A stretch of 64,000 nt of DNA. Source: DASSUW01 sp036257565. Its GTDB lineage: Bacteria; Actinomycetota; Thermoleophilia; Solirubrobacterales; Solirubrobacteraceae. Of the stretch, positions 25,236-33,406 are shown in pieces (within the stretch, counting starts at the first letter, position 1; each line of letters starts with the position of its first letter). The notes below the pieces were generated by a model, which was not told the DNA's origin, did no database searches, and saw nothing but the letters and a program-made list of their open reading frames with translations. The position numbers and the translations under genes are program-made. The stretch is taken from contig DATAFH010000111.1 in NCBI GenBank assembly GCA_036257565.1, positions 48,047-112,046 on the forward strand. The letters run 5' to 3'.

Positions 25236-26378
25236 GTGAGGGTCGATTCGAGGGTGTCGGTGGCGCTGTTCCTCGGCGTCGCGGCGATGGTGCTGCCGGG
25301 CGCAGCGCAGGCGAAGAGCAAGGATCGCGAGATCAAGGTGATGACCCGCAACCTGTTCCTGGGGGCGGATCTCGCACCGGCGATCCAGGCCACGAGCATC
25401 CCGGCGGCGATCGACGGCGCCGGCGCGGTGTGGCGCGAGCTGCAGAGCACGCGATTCCGCCAGCGCTCCGTGCCGCTCGCCCGCGAGATCAAGCGCTCCA
25501 AGGCCGACCTCGTGGGCCTGCAGGAGGTGGCGCTGTGGCGCAAGCAGGAGCCGTCGGACGGCGGCGCGCCACCGATCAGCCCGATCCCGGGCGCCACGGC
25601 GGCCACCGAGGTCGAGCAGGACTTCCTCGCGATTCTCAAGCGGCGGCTGAAGCAGCTCCGCGCCCGATACCGGGTCGTCGTGGTGCAGAAGGAGTTCGAT
25701 GCCGAACTGCCCGTCAACGCGGACAACAACGACATGACCGGCACGGGCCCGCTCGCGGCGTTCGGCGCGGACTTCGACGCCCGGCTCACGATGCGTGACG
25801 TGATCCTGGTCCGAAAGGGCAGCCGGGTCCGGCTCGGCAAGACGCGCAAGGGCCACTTCGACACCCGGTACGAGCCGAACGTCGGCGGCGTCGTGATCCC
25901 GGTCGACCGCGGCTGGGCGTCGGTCGAGGCGCGCCTCCCCGGCAAGAACAAGGTCCGCCGCTTCCGGTTCGTCAACACCCACCTCGAGGCGTTCGGCGAT
26001 CCGACGATCCGCGAGGCGCAGGCCAAGGAGCTGATCGCCGGCCCGCTCGATACGAGCAAGCAGGTGATCCTCGTTGGCGACCTCAACTCGGGCGTCGCCC
26101 GGCACAACGAGCCCGAGCAGCCCGGCGACGACCTCGCGTTCCACGCGCTGGCCGGCTTCGGGATGAAGGACAACGGCGCGGTCCAGAGCTGCTGCTACGA
26201 CGATCTCTTCGACCCGAATGCCGTGTTCGACCACACCGTCGACCACGTGCTCACCAAGCCGGGGCTCAAGACCCTCCGCGCGTTCGAGACGGGCAACGAT
26301 CCGGCCGAGCGGACCAAGGCAGGCCTGTGGCCCTCCGACCACGGCGGCGTGGTGAGCCGGTTGCGGCTGCGGAGGTAG
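25236..26378 (+). CDS. Secreted endonuclease/exonuclease/phosphatase-family (EEP) protein
   Basis: A 380-residue exported enzyme. A Sec signal (residues 1-26, ending AAQA) precedes an EEP fold with TRNLFLGAD (Asn), LVGLQEVALW (catalytic Glu), NTHLEAFG (His), VGDLNSG (Asp, Asn) and a terminal PSDHGGV (His). All metal and catalytic positions seem present. Family activities range from DNase to sphingomyelinase and inositol phosphatase; the substrate cannot be chosen from sequence. The start is GTG with an AGGAAG ribosome site. It converges on the PolX-like gene. Confidence 0.88.
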   Translation: MRVDSRVSVALFLGVAAMVLPGAAQAKSKDREIKVMTRNLFLGADLAPAIQATSIPAAIDGAGAVWRELQSTRFRQRSVPLAREIKRSKADLVGLQEVALWRKQEPSDGGAPPISPIPGATAATEVEQDFLAILKRRLKQLRARYRVVVVQKEFDAELPVNADNNDMTGTGPLAAFGADFDARLTMRDVILVRKGSRVRLGKTRKGHFDTRYEPNVGGVVIPVDRGWASVEARLPGKNKVRRFRFVNTHLEAFGDPTIREAQAKELIAGPLDTSKQVILVGDLNSGVARHNEPEQPGDDLAFHALAGFGMKDNGAVQSCCYDDLFDPNAVFDHTVDHVLTKPGLKTLRAFETGNDPAERTKAGLWPSDHGGVVSRLRLRR

Positions 26379-26429
26379 CGGCAGCGCTGACGAACGTCGG
26401 CGCCGCATCCCCACCGTCACGACACCCGC

Positions 26430-28055
26430 TCATCGGGCCACCCGGCGCCCCGCGAGGATCGCGTCGAGCGGGCGGGTGTTGAGGACGTTCGCCGCGGTCG
26501 CCCAGCCGCGGCGTGCCGTGTGGACCGAGAGCGGCATGTTCCCGAGTCCGCGGGTCGAGTGGGCGTCGGTCGAGCAGACGATCTGCGCTCCGGCCGCGAG
26601 AGCGTCGCGGACGTGCTCGCCGCGGAGGTCGAGACGATCGGGCAGGCCGTTGACCTCGAGCGCGACGCCCTGGTCAACAGCCAGCTGGTACACCCGGTCG
26701 AGGTCGACGGCGTTCTCCGGCCGCCGGTTGATGAGCCGGCCGGTCGGGTGGCTGAGGCAGCGCACGTAGGGGTTGAGCAGCGCCTCCTCGACACGCTTGG
26801 TCATCTCCGGCCGTGGCATCCGCTGCCCGCCGTGCACGCTCGCCTGCACCCAGTCGAGCTCGGCCAGCGCGTCGTCGGGGAGATCGAGCCGCCCGTCGGG
26901 CAGGATGTCGCACTCGATCCCTCGCAGGAGTCGGAACGGCGTGAGCCGCTCGTTGGCCGCCGCGATCTCCTGGGCCTGGCGCCGGACGTCGTCGGCCGTC
27001 AACCCGCGGACGGCGCCGACGGCCGGGGTGTGGTCGCAGATCGCGAGGTAGTCGTAGCCGCGCTCGATCGCGGCACGCGCCATCTCCTCGACGCTCGCCC
27101 GGCCGTCCGACCACGTCGAGTGGCAGTGAAGGTCGCCGCGGATGTCGGCGACCTCGACGAGGGGCGGCGGCTCGCCGCGGAACGGCTCCTCGCGCAGCTC
27201 GGGCGGACACCAGGACAGGTCGAGCGCGCGGTAGACCGCCGCCTCGTCCGCCCCGTCCGGCAGCGGCTCGAGCGCGACCACGTACACGGGCGCGCCCGTG
27301 GCGCGGAGCAGGTCCGTGCCGAAGCGCTCCGGCTCGGCGACGAGGAGCTCGACCGGCACGCCGTCGACCGTCAGCCCGACTGCCCGCCGCTCGGTCTGCT
27401 CGATCACCGCGACGATCTGCGGCAGGTCGGCGAAGCGCGCCAACACGGGCGCCGGGTCGGCGGCGGACCAGACGACCGCGAGGCGCTCACAGGAGTCGCG
27501 CCAGCGCCGCACGTCACCGGCCGCCTCGCCGCCGACCGCGCCCGCGATCCCGTCCACGAGCTCCCAGGCGCGGTTGAGCAGCAGCCCGCGCTGGGGGCGC
27601 GGCTCGCCCTCGCGCGCCAGCGCCCGCAGGAGCTGCGCCTCGGTCTTCGGCCCGACCCCCGGCACGCCGCGTAGGCGGCCGGCGGCCGCCGCCTCGCGGA
27701 ACTCGTCGGGCGTCTGGACGCCGAGCGCCCGCGCGATCTCGACCGATCGCCGCGCGCCCAGCCCGAGGTAGCGCCCGAGGCCGATCAGGCCGGGCGCCAG
27801 CTCGCGCTCGAGCTCGGCCAGTTCGGCGATGTCGCCGGTCTCGACGAGCTCGCGCAGCCTGCCCTCGATCCCCGGTCCGATCCCGCGCAGCGCGCGCACA
27901 CGGCCGCTGCGGACGAGGTCGGCGACCGGCGCCGGCGCCGCGCGGATGGTCTCGGCCGCACGGCGGTAGGCACGCGTCGTGTACGGGTTCGCCTCCGACA
28001 GCTCGAGCAGCGAGGCAAAGGCGTCCAGGCGGTCGGCGATCCGGGCGTTGTTCAC
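26430..28055 (-). CDS. PolX-like protein: degenerate polymerase domain plus intact PHP nuclease
   Basis: A 541-residue protein with the domain order of bacterial PolX: helix-hairpin-helix elements (LRGIGPGIEG near 57, LRGVPGVGPKTEAQ near 130), a family-X palm region (about 165-280), then a PHP domain (about 305-540). PHP metal ligands are all visible: DLHCHSTWSDG, ICDHTP, GIECDI, ASVHGG, LSHPTGR, STDAHS. In the palm the expected GDxD pair of catalytic aspartates is replaced (DSCERLAVVWS) and the third acidic position is Glu (VPVELLV). It is probably a 3'-5' exonuclease or AP endonuclease without polymerase activity. Confidence 0.87.
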   Translation of the reverse strand: MNNARIADRLDAFASLLELSEANPYTTRAYRRAAETIRAAPAPVADLVRSGRVRALRGIGPGIEGRLRELVETGDIAELAELERELAPGLIGLGRYLGLGARRSVEIARALGVQTPDEFREAAAAGRLRGVPGVGPKTEAQLLRALAREGEPRPQRGLLLNRAWELVDGIAGAVGGEAAGDVRRWRDSCERLAVVWSAADPAPVLARFADLPQIVAVIEQTERRAVGLTVDGVPVELLVAEPERFGTDLLRATGAPVYVVALEPLPDGADEAAVYRALDLSWCPPELREEPFRGEPPPLVEVADIRGDLHCHSTWSDGRASVEEMARAAIERGYDYLAICDHTPAVGAVRGLTADDVRRQAQEIAAANERLTPFRLLRGIECDILPDGRLDLPDDALAELDWVQASVHGGQRMPRPEMTKRVEEALLNPYVRCLSHPTGRLINRRPENAVDLDRVYQLAVDQGVALEVNGLPDRLDLRGEHVRDALAAGAQIVCSTDAHSTRGLGNMPLSVHTARRGWATAANVLNTRPLDAILAGRRVAR

Positions 28056-28123
28056 GGCCGGCTAAGTCTGCTCGAACGCGGTCGGCACGCGGTCCGCGAA
28101 CACCGACCGCTCGTCCGCCGCAG

Positions 28124-28688
28124 TCACGAGGTGTGGCGCAGGATGGCGGGCACGACCACGTCCCAGATGGCGGGCGGGAAGTACTCGTGGCCGGTCTGCT
28201 CGAGCACGAGCAGCTCCGCGCCCGGTATCTCGTCCGCGAGCGCCCGCGCGTGCGCGAGCGGGAACAAGGGATCGTCGGCGCCGTGGATGACGAGCGTCGG
28301 CGCGGCCACCTCTCCCAGACGATGCCTCCACGGCTCCCCCATATCGAACGTGCCCGTGTCGGTCAGGGTCGCCTCCAGATCGGGGCTGCGATCGAAGACG
28401 CGGCCCGCCAGCTCGCGCACTCCCGCCTCGTCGAAGCGGGCGGCGTACGGGCGCTCCGCGTGCACCAGGAACTCGACCACCGCCGCGCGGTCGGACCAGT
28501 CCGGCTCGGGCAGCTCGTCCGCGAAGAACGCCCGCAGCTCGTCGGTCATGCCCGGGAGGTCGGGTTGCCGGTGACAGCAGCGTGCTGCCCGCGCCGTGGA
28601 GCAGCACGAGCGCGGGGGCGGCGCGGTCGCCGAACGTGTCGATGCACAGGTCGACCCCGTTGACGTGAACGATCCTTTCGGTCGGCAT
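28124..28688 (-). pseudogene. Alpha/beta hydrolase with internal deletion
   Basis: From the ATG at 28688 the frame encodes a normal hydrolase N-terminus (IVHVNGVDLCIDTFGD, then LVLLHGAGSTLL with the oxyanion HG motif). The C-terminal half follows in a different frame from about 28560 (PDLPGMTDELRAFF to HEYFPPAIWDVV), with the Asp (GADDPLFP) and His (TGHEYF) of the triad. The region between, which in the family holds the GxSxG nucleophile elbow, is absent: roughly 80-110 residues by my estimate. The catalytic serine is lost, so the gene cannot make an active enzyme. An assembly collapse could look the same. Confidence 0.8.
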
Positions 28689-28763
28689 CGGGTTCGACGT
28701 TACCCGCGAGCCTTGGCGTGGAGCATGGGGTCGAGCGGGTACGTGGCAAGTGTGGAGGCCGAC

Positions 28764-29180
28764 GTGCGCATCCAGAGCGTCGACGCGGTCGAGACGCGGA
28801 CCGGCAAGACCCGGTACGTCGTGCGGGACGAGAACGGCCGCGAGTACACGACGTTCCGGCCCGCGATCGGCAGCGAGGCAGCGAAGTTCGAGGGCCGCCG
28901 CGCCCACATCGAGTTCCACGAGCAGGAGCGCAACGGCTTCCAGAACGTCTACCTCGACGCGATCTCCCGTGCTCCCGACGACGAAGGTCCGGAGCCGGGC
29001 GACAGCACCGAGCCGGAGGAGGCGGCCTGGCGCACCGCGGTCGACGCCGCGCCGTGGGTCCTGGGCACGAACGAGCCCGACCGCGAGGTCCCTCCAGAGG
29101 AGCTCTACGAGAAGCTCGAGCCGTTCAAGCGCCTCGTCGCCGACGATATCCGGCACGGCGGCGACGACGACCAGCAGTGA
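28764..29180 (+). CDS. Conserved-looking hypothetical protein
   Basis: A 138-residue soluble protein. Residues 1-65 are beta-rich (VDAVETRTGKTRYVVRDENG, then HIEFHEQERNGFQNVYL) and could form an OB-like barrel; the C-terminal half is acidic and helical (PPEELYEKLEPFKRLV). GTG at 28764 is chosen because GGAGG lies five bases upstream; the frame is open further upstream. Divergent from the hydrolase pseudogene and converging on the GNAT gene with a 4-base gap. I do not recognise the family. Confidence 0.65.
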   Translation: MRIQSVDAVETRTGKTRYVVRDENGREYTTFRPAIGSEAAKFEGRRAHIEFHEQERNGFQNVYLDAISRAPDDEGPEPGDSTEPEEAAWRTAVDAAPWVLGTNEPDREVPPEELYEKLEPFKRLVADDIRHGGDDDQQ

Positions 29181-29184
29181 GCGG

Positions 29185-29625
29185 CTAGAGGTCCCAGCCG
29201 AACGCGAGGGAGCGCCAGGACGGGCGCTCGCGCTCGTAGAACCGGTGGGCGTCGACCCGAGCCTCGCCGGAGGTGAGCTCGAGACGGGCGGCGCCTCGCT
29301 CGCGGGCCCAGGCCTTGGCGGCGTCGAGAAGCGCCTTGCCGAGCCCGCGCGAGCGCAGCGCGGGGTCGACGGCGAGGTCCTCGACCCAGGCCCGATGGCC
29401 GAAGCGGACGGACTCGATGTCGAGGTAGACCGTGCAGATGCCCCCGATCACGCCGGCCTCGTCGGCGACGAACACCTCGGACGAGGAAGACTCGATCGCA
29501 TCCTCGAGCCTCGCGGCGGCGCGCTCCGGGTCCCACCGCCCCGGCGTGGACCCCGGCGGGGCGAACAGCCAGTCGTACGCGCCGACCAGAGAGTCGACGT
29601 CGGCGGCGACCGCCGGGCGGATCAC
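29185..29625 (-). CDS. GNAT-family N-acetyltransferase
   Basis: A 146-residue acetyl-CoA-dependent transferase. The acetyl-CoA pyrophosphate loop is visible as DPALRSRGLGKALL (about residues 88-101), preceded by the strand WVEDLAV and followed by ARLELTSG. The acceptor is unknown. The GTG start overlaps the stop of the CysO-like gene (GTGA), so it is the third gene of the sulfur-transfer operon, which suggests an acceptor in sulfur or thiol metabolism. Confidence 0.85.
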   Translation of the reverse strand: MIRPAVAADVDSLVGAYDWLFAPPGSTPGRWDPERAAARLEDAIESSSSEVFVADEAGVIGGICTVYLDIESVRFGHRAWVEDLAVDPALRSRGLGKALLDAAKAWARERGAARLELTSGEARVDAHRFYERERPSWRSLAFGWDL

Positions 29626-29894
29626 CCGCCGGCCATGGCGGGCAGGATGACCAGCGTGTCTGACTCGCCGACGCCGGTATCGAGCCCGTCGAGCACCCGG
29701 ACGTCCTCGTCGTTCAGGTACACGTTCACGTAGCGGTTCAGCGAGCCGTCCGGGCTGAAGAGCTGCGACTGGGTCGCGGGGTGCTGGTCGGCCAGCGACT
29801 GGAGCACCGCGCCGACGGTCTCGCCGGACGCCGCGACCTCCTTCTCGCCGCCGACGGACGGCCGCAACACGGGGGGAACCTTGATCGTCGCCAT
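29622..29894 (-). CDS. CysO-like ubiquitin-fold sulfur carrier (MoaD/ThiS family)
   Basis: A 90-residue beta-grasp protein that ends in Ala-Gly-Gly right at the stop codon, the C-terminus needed for adenylation and thiocarboxylation. The ending DTLVILPAMAGG is very like mycobacterial CysO, which donates sulfide to O-phosphoserine for cysteine synthesis; MoaD and ThiS relatives serve molybdopterin and thiamin. The rhodanese-ThiF gene lies 10 bases upstream and should activate it. The expected partners CysM and Mec are not in this window. Confidence 0.87.
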   Translation of the reverse strand: MATIKVPPVLRPSVGGEKEVAASGETVGAVLQSLADQHPATQSQLFSPDGSLNRYVNVYLNDEDVRVLDGLDTGVGESDTLVILPAMAGG

Positions 29895-29904
29895 CGTCAG
29901 CAGG

Positions 29905-31089
29905 CTAGCCAGCGGCGGCGCAGAAGGCCTCGTAGTCCGGGAAGACGCCGAGCTCGTCGTCGGTGATCTCCGCCGGGTCCTTCGAGCAGATCGGGCACTC
30001 GGGGTCGCGGCGCACCTTGAGCTCGGTGAACGTCGCTCCCAGCGCCTCGTAGAGGAGCAGCCGGCCGACGAGCGGCTCGCCCGCACCGGTGATGAGCTTG
30101 ACGACCTCGGTCGCCTGCAGCAGCCCCATGGTGCCCGGCAGCACGCCCAGCACGCCGTTGGCGCCGCACGAGGGAGCCAGCTCGGCGGGCGGCGGCACCG
30201 GATACAGGCAGCGGTAGCAGGGCCCGTCATGCGGCTTGAACACCGACAGCTGGCCGTCGAAGCCCAGGATCGAGGCCGACACGACCGGGATCCCGAGTCG
30301 CACGGTGGCGTCGTTGAGCAGGTACCGCGTCGGGAAGTTGTCCACCCCGTCGACGATCACGTCGTAGCCGTCGATGATCTGCATGATGTTGGAGGCGTCG
30401 AGCCGTGTGCGGTACTTGACGACCTCGACGTCGGGGTTGATCGCGGTGATCGACTGCTCGGCGGAGTCCACCTTGGGCACGCCGATGCGGTCGGTCGTGT
30501 GGATGACCTGGCGCTGCAGGTTCGAGAGGTCGACGTCGTCGTCGTCGACCACGCCGAGCGTCCCGACGCCGGCGGCGGCGAGGTAGAGCGCGGTCGGCGA
30601 GCCGAGGCCGCCGGCGCCGAGCAGCAGCACCTTCGCCTCCAGCAGCTTCGCCTGCCCCTCGAGCCCGATCTCGGGCACGAGCAGGTGGCGGGAGTAGCGC
30701 TCCCGCTGCTCCGGGGTCAGCGCCCGCGGGACCTCGACCTTGTAGCCGCGGTCCTTCCACAGCGCGATCCCGCCGGTCATGGACTTCACGTTCTCGTAGC
30801 CGAGAAGGTCCTTGAGTGTGTGCGCTGCGAGGGCGGAACGCTGGCCGGACGCGCAGTAGAGGACGATCTCCTGGGAGCGATCGGCCCCCGCGATGCCCTC
30901 GATGCGCGACTCCAGGTACGCGCGCGGCACGTGCTTGGCGCCGGGGATGTGCCCCGCGTCCCACTCGGTGCTCTCGCGCACGTCGACGAGAACGATCCCG
31001 TTGCCCAGGTGCTCGCTGACCCGGGCGGGATCGATCTCCTCGACCTGGCTCTTGATCTGGCGGATGACCTCCGCCCCACTCGGGCTCAT
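29905..31089 (-). CDS. Rhodanese-ThiF/MoeB fusion: carrier-activating adenylyltransferase and sulfurtransferase
   Basis: A 394-residue fusion. Residues 15-115 are a rhodanese domain with active-site Cys79 (YCASGQRS). Residues 125-390 are a ThiF/MoeB adenylyltransferase with the nucleotide loop GAGGLGSP, DDDDVDLSNLQRQ, two CxxC zinc pairs (CYRC and CPIC) and a Cys in SCGANGVLG. It adenylates the C-terminal glycine of the sulfur carrier and transfers sulfur to it. Mycobacterial MoeZ has the same domains in the opposite order. The start at 31089 has a GAGGA site; an in-frame ATG at 31122 is less likely. Confidence 0.9.
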   Translation of the reverse strand: MSPSGAEVIRQIKSQVEEIDPARVSEHLGNGIVLVDVRESTEWDAGHIPGAKHVPRAYLESRIEGIAGADRSQEIVLYCASGQRSALAAHTLKDLLGYENVKSMTGGIALWKDRGYKVEVPRALTPEQRERYSRHLLVPEIGLEGQAKLLEAKVLLLGAGGLGSPTALYLAAAGVGTLGVVDDDDVDLSNLQRQVIHTTDRIGVPKVDSAEQSITAINPDVEVVKYRTRLDASNIMQIIDGYDVIVDGVDNFPTRYLLNDATVRLGIPVVSASILGFDGQLSVFKPHDGPCYRCLYPVPPPAELAPSCGANGVLGVLPGTMGLLQATEVVKLITGAGEPLVGRLLLYEALGATFTELKVRRDPECPICSKDPAEITDDELGVFPDYEAFCAAAG

Positions 31090-31208
31090 CGTCAAAGTCC
31101 TCGAAGCTGGTCGGGATTCCAATGCTTCACAAAGGATAGCGCCGCGCGGGCCGCATACGGTCCCGTACCCATCAACGGTACCCCGCCGAATGCCGATGAC
31201 CCAGGCAG

Positions 31209-32174
31209 ATGCGCTCGCGCACGCTGCTCACCCAGGTCCTCGCCGTCAACACCGCGCTGGTGGCGCTCACCGCGTTCGTGGCGGCGCTCGTCGCGCGCGA
31301 CCGCCTCGAGGATGCCACGAGCACCGAGGGCCTGCTGCTGATCGCCCTCGCGGTCTCCGGCGTCGTGCTGCTCAACTCGATCCTGCTGCGCAAGCGGCTG
31401 GCGCCGATCGAGCGGCTCGTCGACGCCATGAGCGGCGTCGACCTCTCCGCCCCCGGCAAGCGTGCCGACGTGACCCGCGGCGCCGCCGACGAGGTCCGCC
31501 GCCTGACGGCCGACTTCAATCGCATGCTCGAGCGCCTCGAAGAGGAGCGCCGGGAGTCCGGCCGCGCGGTGCTGCGCGCCCAGGAGCAGGAGCGCTCGCG
31601 CATCGCCCAGGATCTCCATGACGAGGTCAATCAGGCGCTGACCGGCGTGCTGCTGCGGCTGCAGGCCTCGATGGGCGACGCGCCCCCCGGCCTGCAGGCG
31701 GAGCTGCGCGAGACGAAGGAGGTCGCGGCCCAGGCGATGGAGGAGCTCCTCCATCTCGCCCGCCAGCTGCGCCCCACAGCGCTCGACGACCACGGGCTCG
31801 TCCCCGCGCTCGCGTCGCAGGTCGCCGACTTCGGCGACCGGACGGGCATCCGCGCGACCTTCCGCCGCCACGGCTCGCTGCCCGAGCTGAGCGACGAGGA
31901 GCAGCTCGTGATCTACCGCGTCACCCAGGAGAGCCTGTCCAACGTGGCCCAGCACGCATCGGCGACCCACGTCGACGTCGAGCTGTCGTTCGTCGGCCGC
32001 ACCGTGCTGCGCGTCCGCGACGACGGCCGCGGCTTCGTCCGCAACGTCGCCAGCCGCTCGCGGCTCGGCGTGTCCGGCATGCGCGAGCGGGCGCTCCTCG
32101 TCGGCGGCCAGCTGACCATCTTCTCCGAGCCCGGCGACGGGACCACCATCGAACTGACCATGGGAGCCACATGA
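31209..32174 (+). CDS. Sensor histidine kinase, NarL/LiaS type (HisKA_3)
   Basis: A 321-residue membrane sensor. Two membrane segments (about residues 8-30 and 40-60) flank only about ten extracellular residues, so it probably senses within the membrane or through a partner. A HAMP domain (about 60-112) leads to the HisKA_3 dimerisation helix with His137 (SRIAQDLHDEV) and an ATPase domain with N-box TQESLSNVAQHA and G-box DDGRGF. Its stop overlaps the response-regulator start (ATGA). Confidence 0.92.
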   Translation: MRSRTLLTQVLAVNTALVALTAFVAALVARDRLEDATSTEGLLLIALAVSGVVLLNSILLRKRLAPIERLVDAMSGVDLSAPGKRADVTRGAADEVRRLTADFNRMLERLEEERRESGRAVLRAQEQERSRIAQDLHDEVNQALTGVLLRLQASMGDAPPGLQAELRETKEVAAQAMEELLHLARQLRPTALDDHGLVPALASQVADFGDRTGIRATFRRHGSLPELSDEEQLVIYRVTQESLSNVAQHASATHVDVELSFVGRTVLRVRDDGRGFVRNVASRSRLGVSGMRERALLVGGQLTIFSEPGDGTTIELTMGAT

Positions 32175-32803
32175 GGATCCTCATCGCCGATGACCACGGC
32201 ATCGTCCGCGGCGGCCTTAGGCTGCTGATCGAGCGGCAGCCCGACATGCAGGTCGTCGCCGAGGCGGACGACGGCGTCGTCGCCTTCGAGCAGGCGCTCG
32301 CCACGCGGCCCGACCTGTGCGTGCTCGACGTGTCGATGCCGCGCATGACCGGCCTGCAGGCGGCGCGCCAGATCCGCTCGCACCTGCCGCAGACGCAGGT
32401 GCTCGCGCTGTCGATGCACGACGACGAGCGCTACGTGTTCGACGCGCTGAAGGCCGGCGCATCCGGCTACGTGCTCAAGCGCGAGGTCGACCAGGCGCTG
32501 CTCAACGCGATCCGCGCCGTGCACCGGGGCGACGCGTTCCTGACCAACGCGGTCGAGCGCCAGCTGATCCGGGACTGGATGTCGGACGACAGGGCGGGTC
32601 CGGAGGAGCCGCTCTCGCCGCGCGAGCAGGAGGTGCTCAAGCTGATCGCCGAGGCGCACACGAACAAGCAGATCGCCGAGATCCTGCACCTGGCGGAGAA
32701 GACCGTCGAGTCGCATCGCGCGAACCTGCTGCGCAAGCTCGGCATGCGCGACCGGGTGGAGCTGGTCCGCTACGCGATCCGCCGCGGCCTGACCGAAGCT
32801 TAA
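32171..32803 (+). CDS. NarL/FixJ-family response regulator
   Basis: A 210-residue regulator. The receiver domain (1-120) has the acidic pair Asp7-Asp8, phosphoacceptor Asp53 (CVLDVSMP) and a conserved Lys near 105. The LuxR-type helix-turn-helix follows at about 145-205 (LSPREQEVLKLIAEAHTNKQIAEIL). It is coupled to the kinase by ATGA. The next gene, SCO1, begins 10 bases later, so copper or redox stress is a plausible signal; this is only context. Confidence 0.93.
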   Translation: MRILIADDHGIVRGGLRLLIERQPDMQVVAEADDGVVAFEQALATRPDLCVLDVSMPRMTGLQAARQIRSHLPQTQVLALSMHDDERYVFDALKAGASGYVLKREVDQALLNAIRAVHRGDAFLTNAVERQLIRDWMSDDRAGPEEPLSPREQEVLKLIAEAHTNKQIAEILHLAEKTVESHRANLLRKLGMRDRVELVRYAIRRGLTEA

Positions 32804-32812
32804 GCTGACCGT

Positions 32813-33406
32813 GTGCCCGTCCCGACCCGCGTGCTGTTCGCGCTGACCACGCTCTGCCTGTGCGCCGCCGCCGGCGTCTTCGGCGTGTGGCTCGCGCAGC
32901 GAGGCGAGGAGGCGCCGGCCGCGACGGGCTGGGAGGGCTCGCTGCGGCCGCCTGAGTCGCGCCTGCCGCACTTCTCGCTCGTGACCCAGGACGGCGAGCG
33001 GGTCACGGCGGAGAGCCTGCGGGGGCAGCCGCTGGTCGTCACGTTCATCTACTCCACGTGCGAGGACACGTGCCCGGGCCAGGTGCAGAGCATCCGCGGA
33101 GCGCTCGACGACCTCGGTCGTGACGTGCCGGTGATCGGCGTGTCGGTCGATCCGGCCAACGACACGCCCGCGCGGGCGCGAGCGTTCATGCTCGAGCAGT
33201 CGATGACCGGCCGCATGGACTTCCTGCTCGGGAGCCGGGCCGCGCTCGCGCGGGTGTGGGAGGCCTTCGGGATCGCGCCGCAGCGCCACGGGCGCGACCA
33301 CTCGGCCTACACGGTGCTCGTCGATCGCGAGGGCCGCCAGCGCGTCGGCTTCCCGGTGTCGCAGCTCACGCCGCGGCGGCTCGCGCACGACCTCGCGCGT
33401 CTGTGA
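32813..33406 (+). CDS. SCO1/SenC-type copper chaperone
   Basis: A 197-residue membrane-anchored thioredoxin-fold protein. The N-terminal segment (about residues 8-29) is an uncleaved anchor or signal, and the outer domain carries the SCO copper site: Cys83 and Cys87 (STCEDTCPG) and His163 (GRDHSAY). Such proteins deliver copper to the CuA site of cytochrome oxidase or act in thiol redox control. It starts at GTG. Its stop overlaps the GTG of the helicase gene (GTGA), an odd coupling. Confidence 0.9.
   Translation: MPVPTRVLFALTTLCLCAAAGVFGVWLAQRGEEAPAATGWEGSLRPPESRLPHFSLVTQDGERVTAESLRGQPLVVTFIYSTCEDTCPGQVQSIRGALDDLGRDVPVIGVSVDPANDTPARARAFMLEQSMTGRMDFLLGSRAALARVWEAFGIAPQRHGRDHSAYTVLVDREGRQRVGFPVSQLTPRRLAHDLARL

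Noticed and set aside
28124..28549. The 141-codon hydrolase C-terminal frame as a stand-alone gene
   Set aside because: It lacks the nucleophile elbow and its true N-terminus lies just upstream in another frame.
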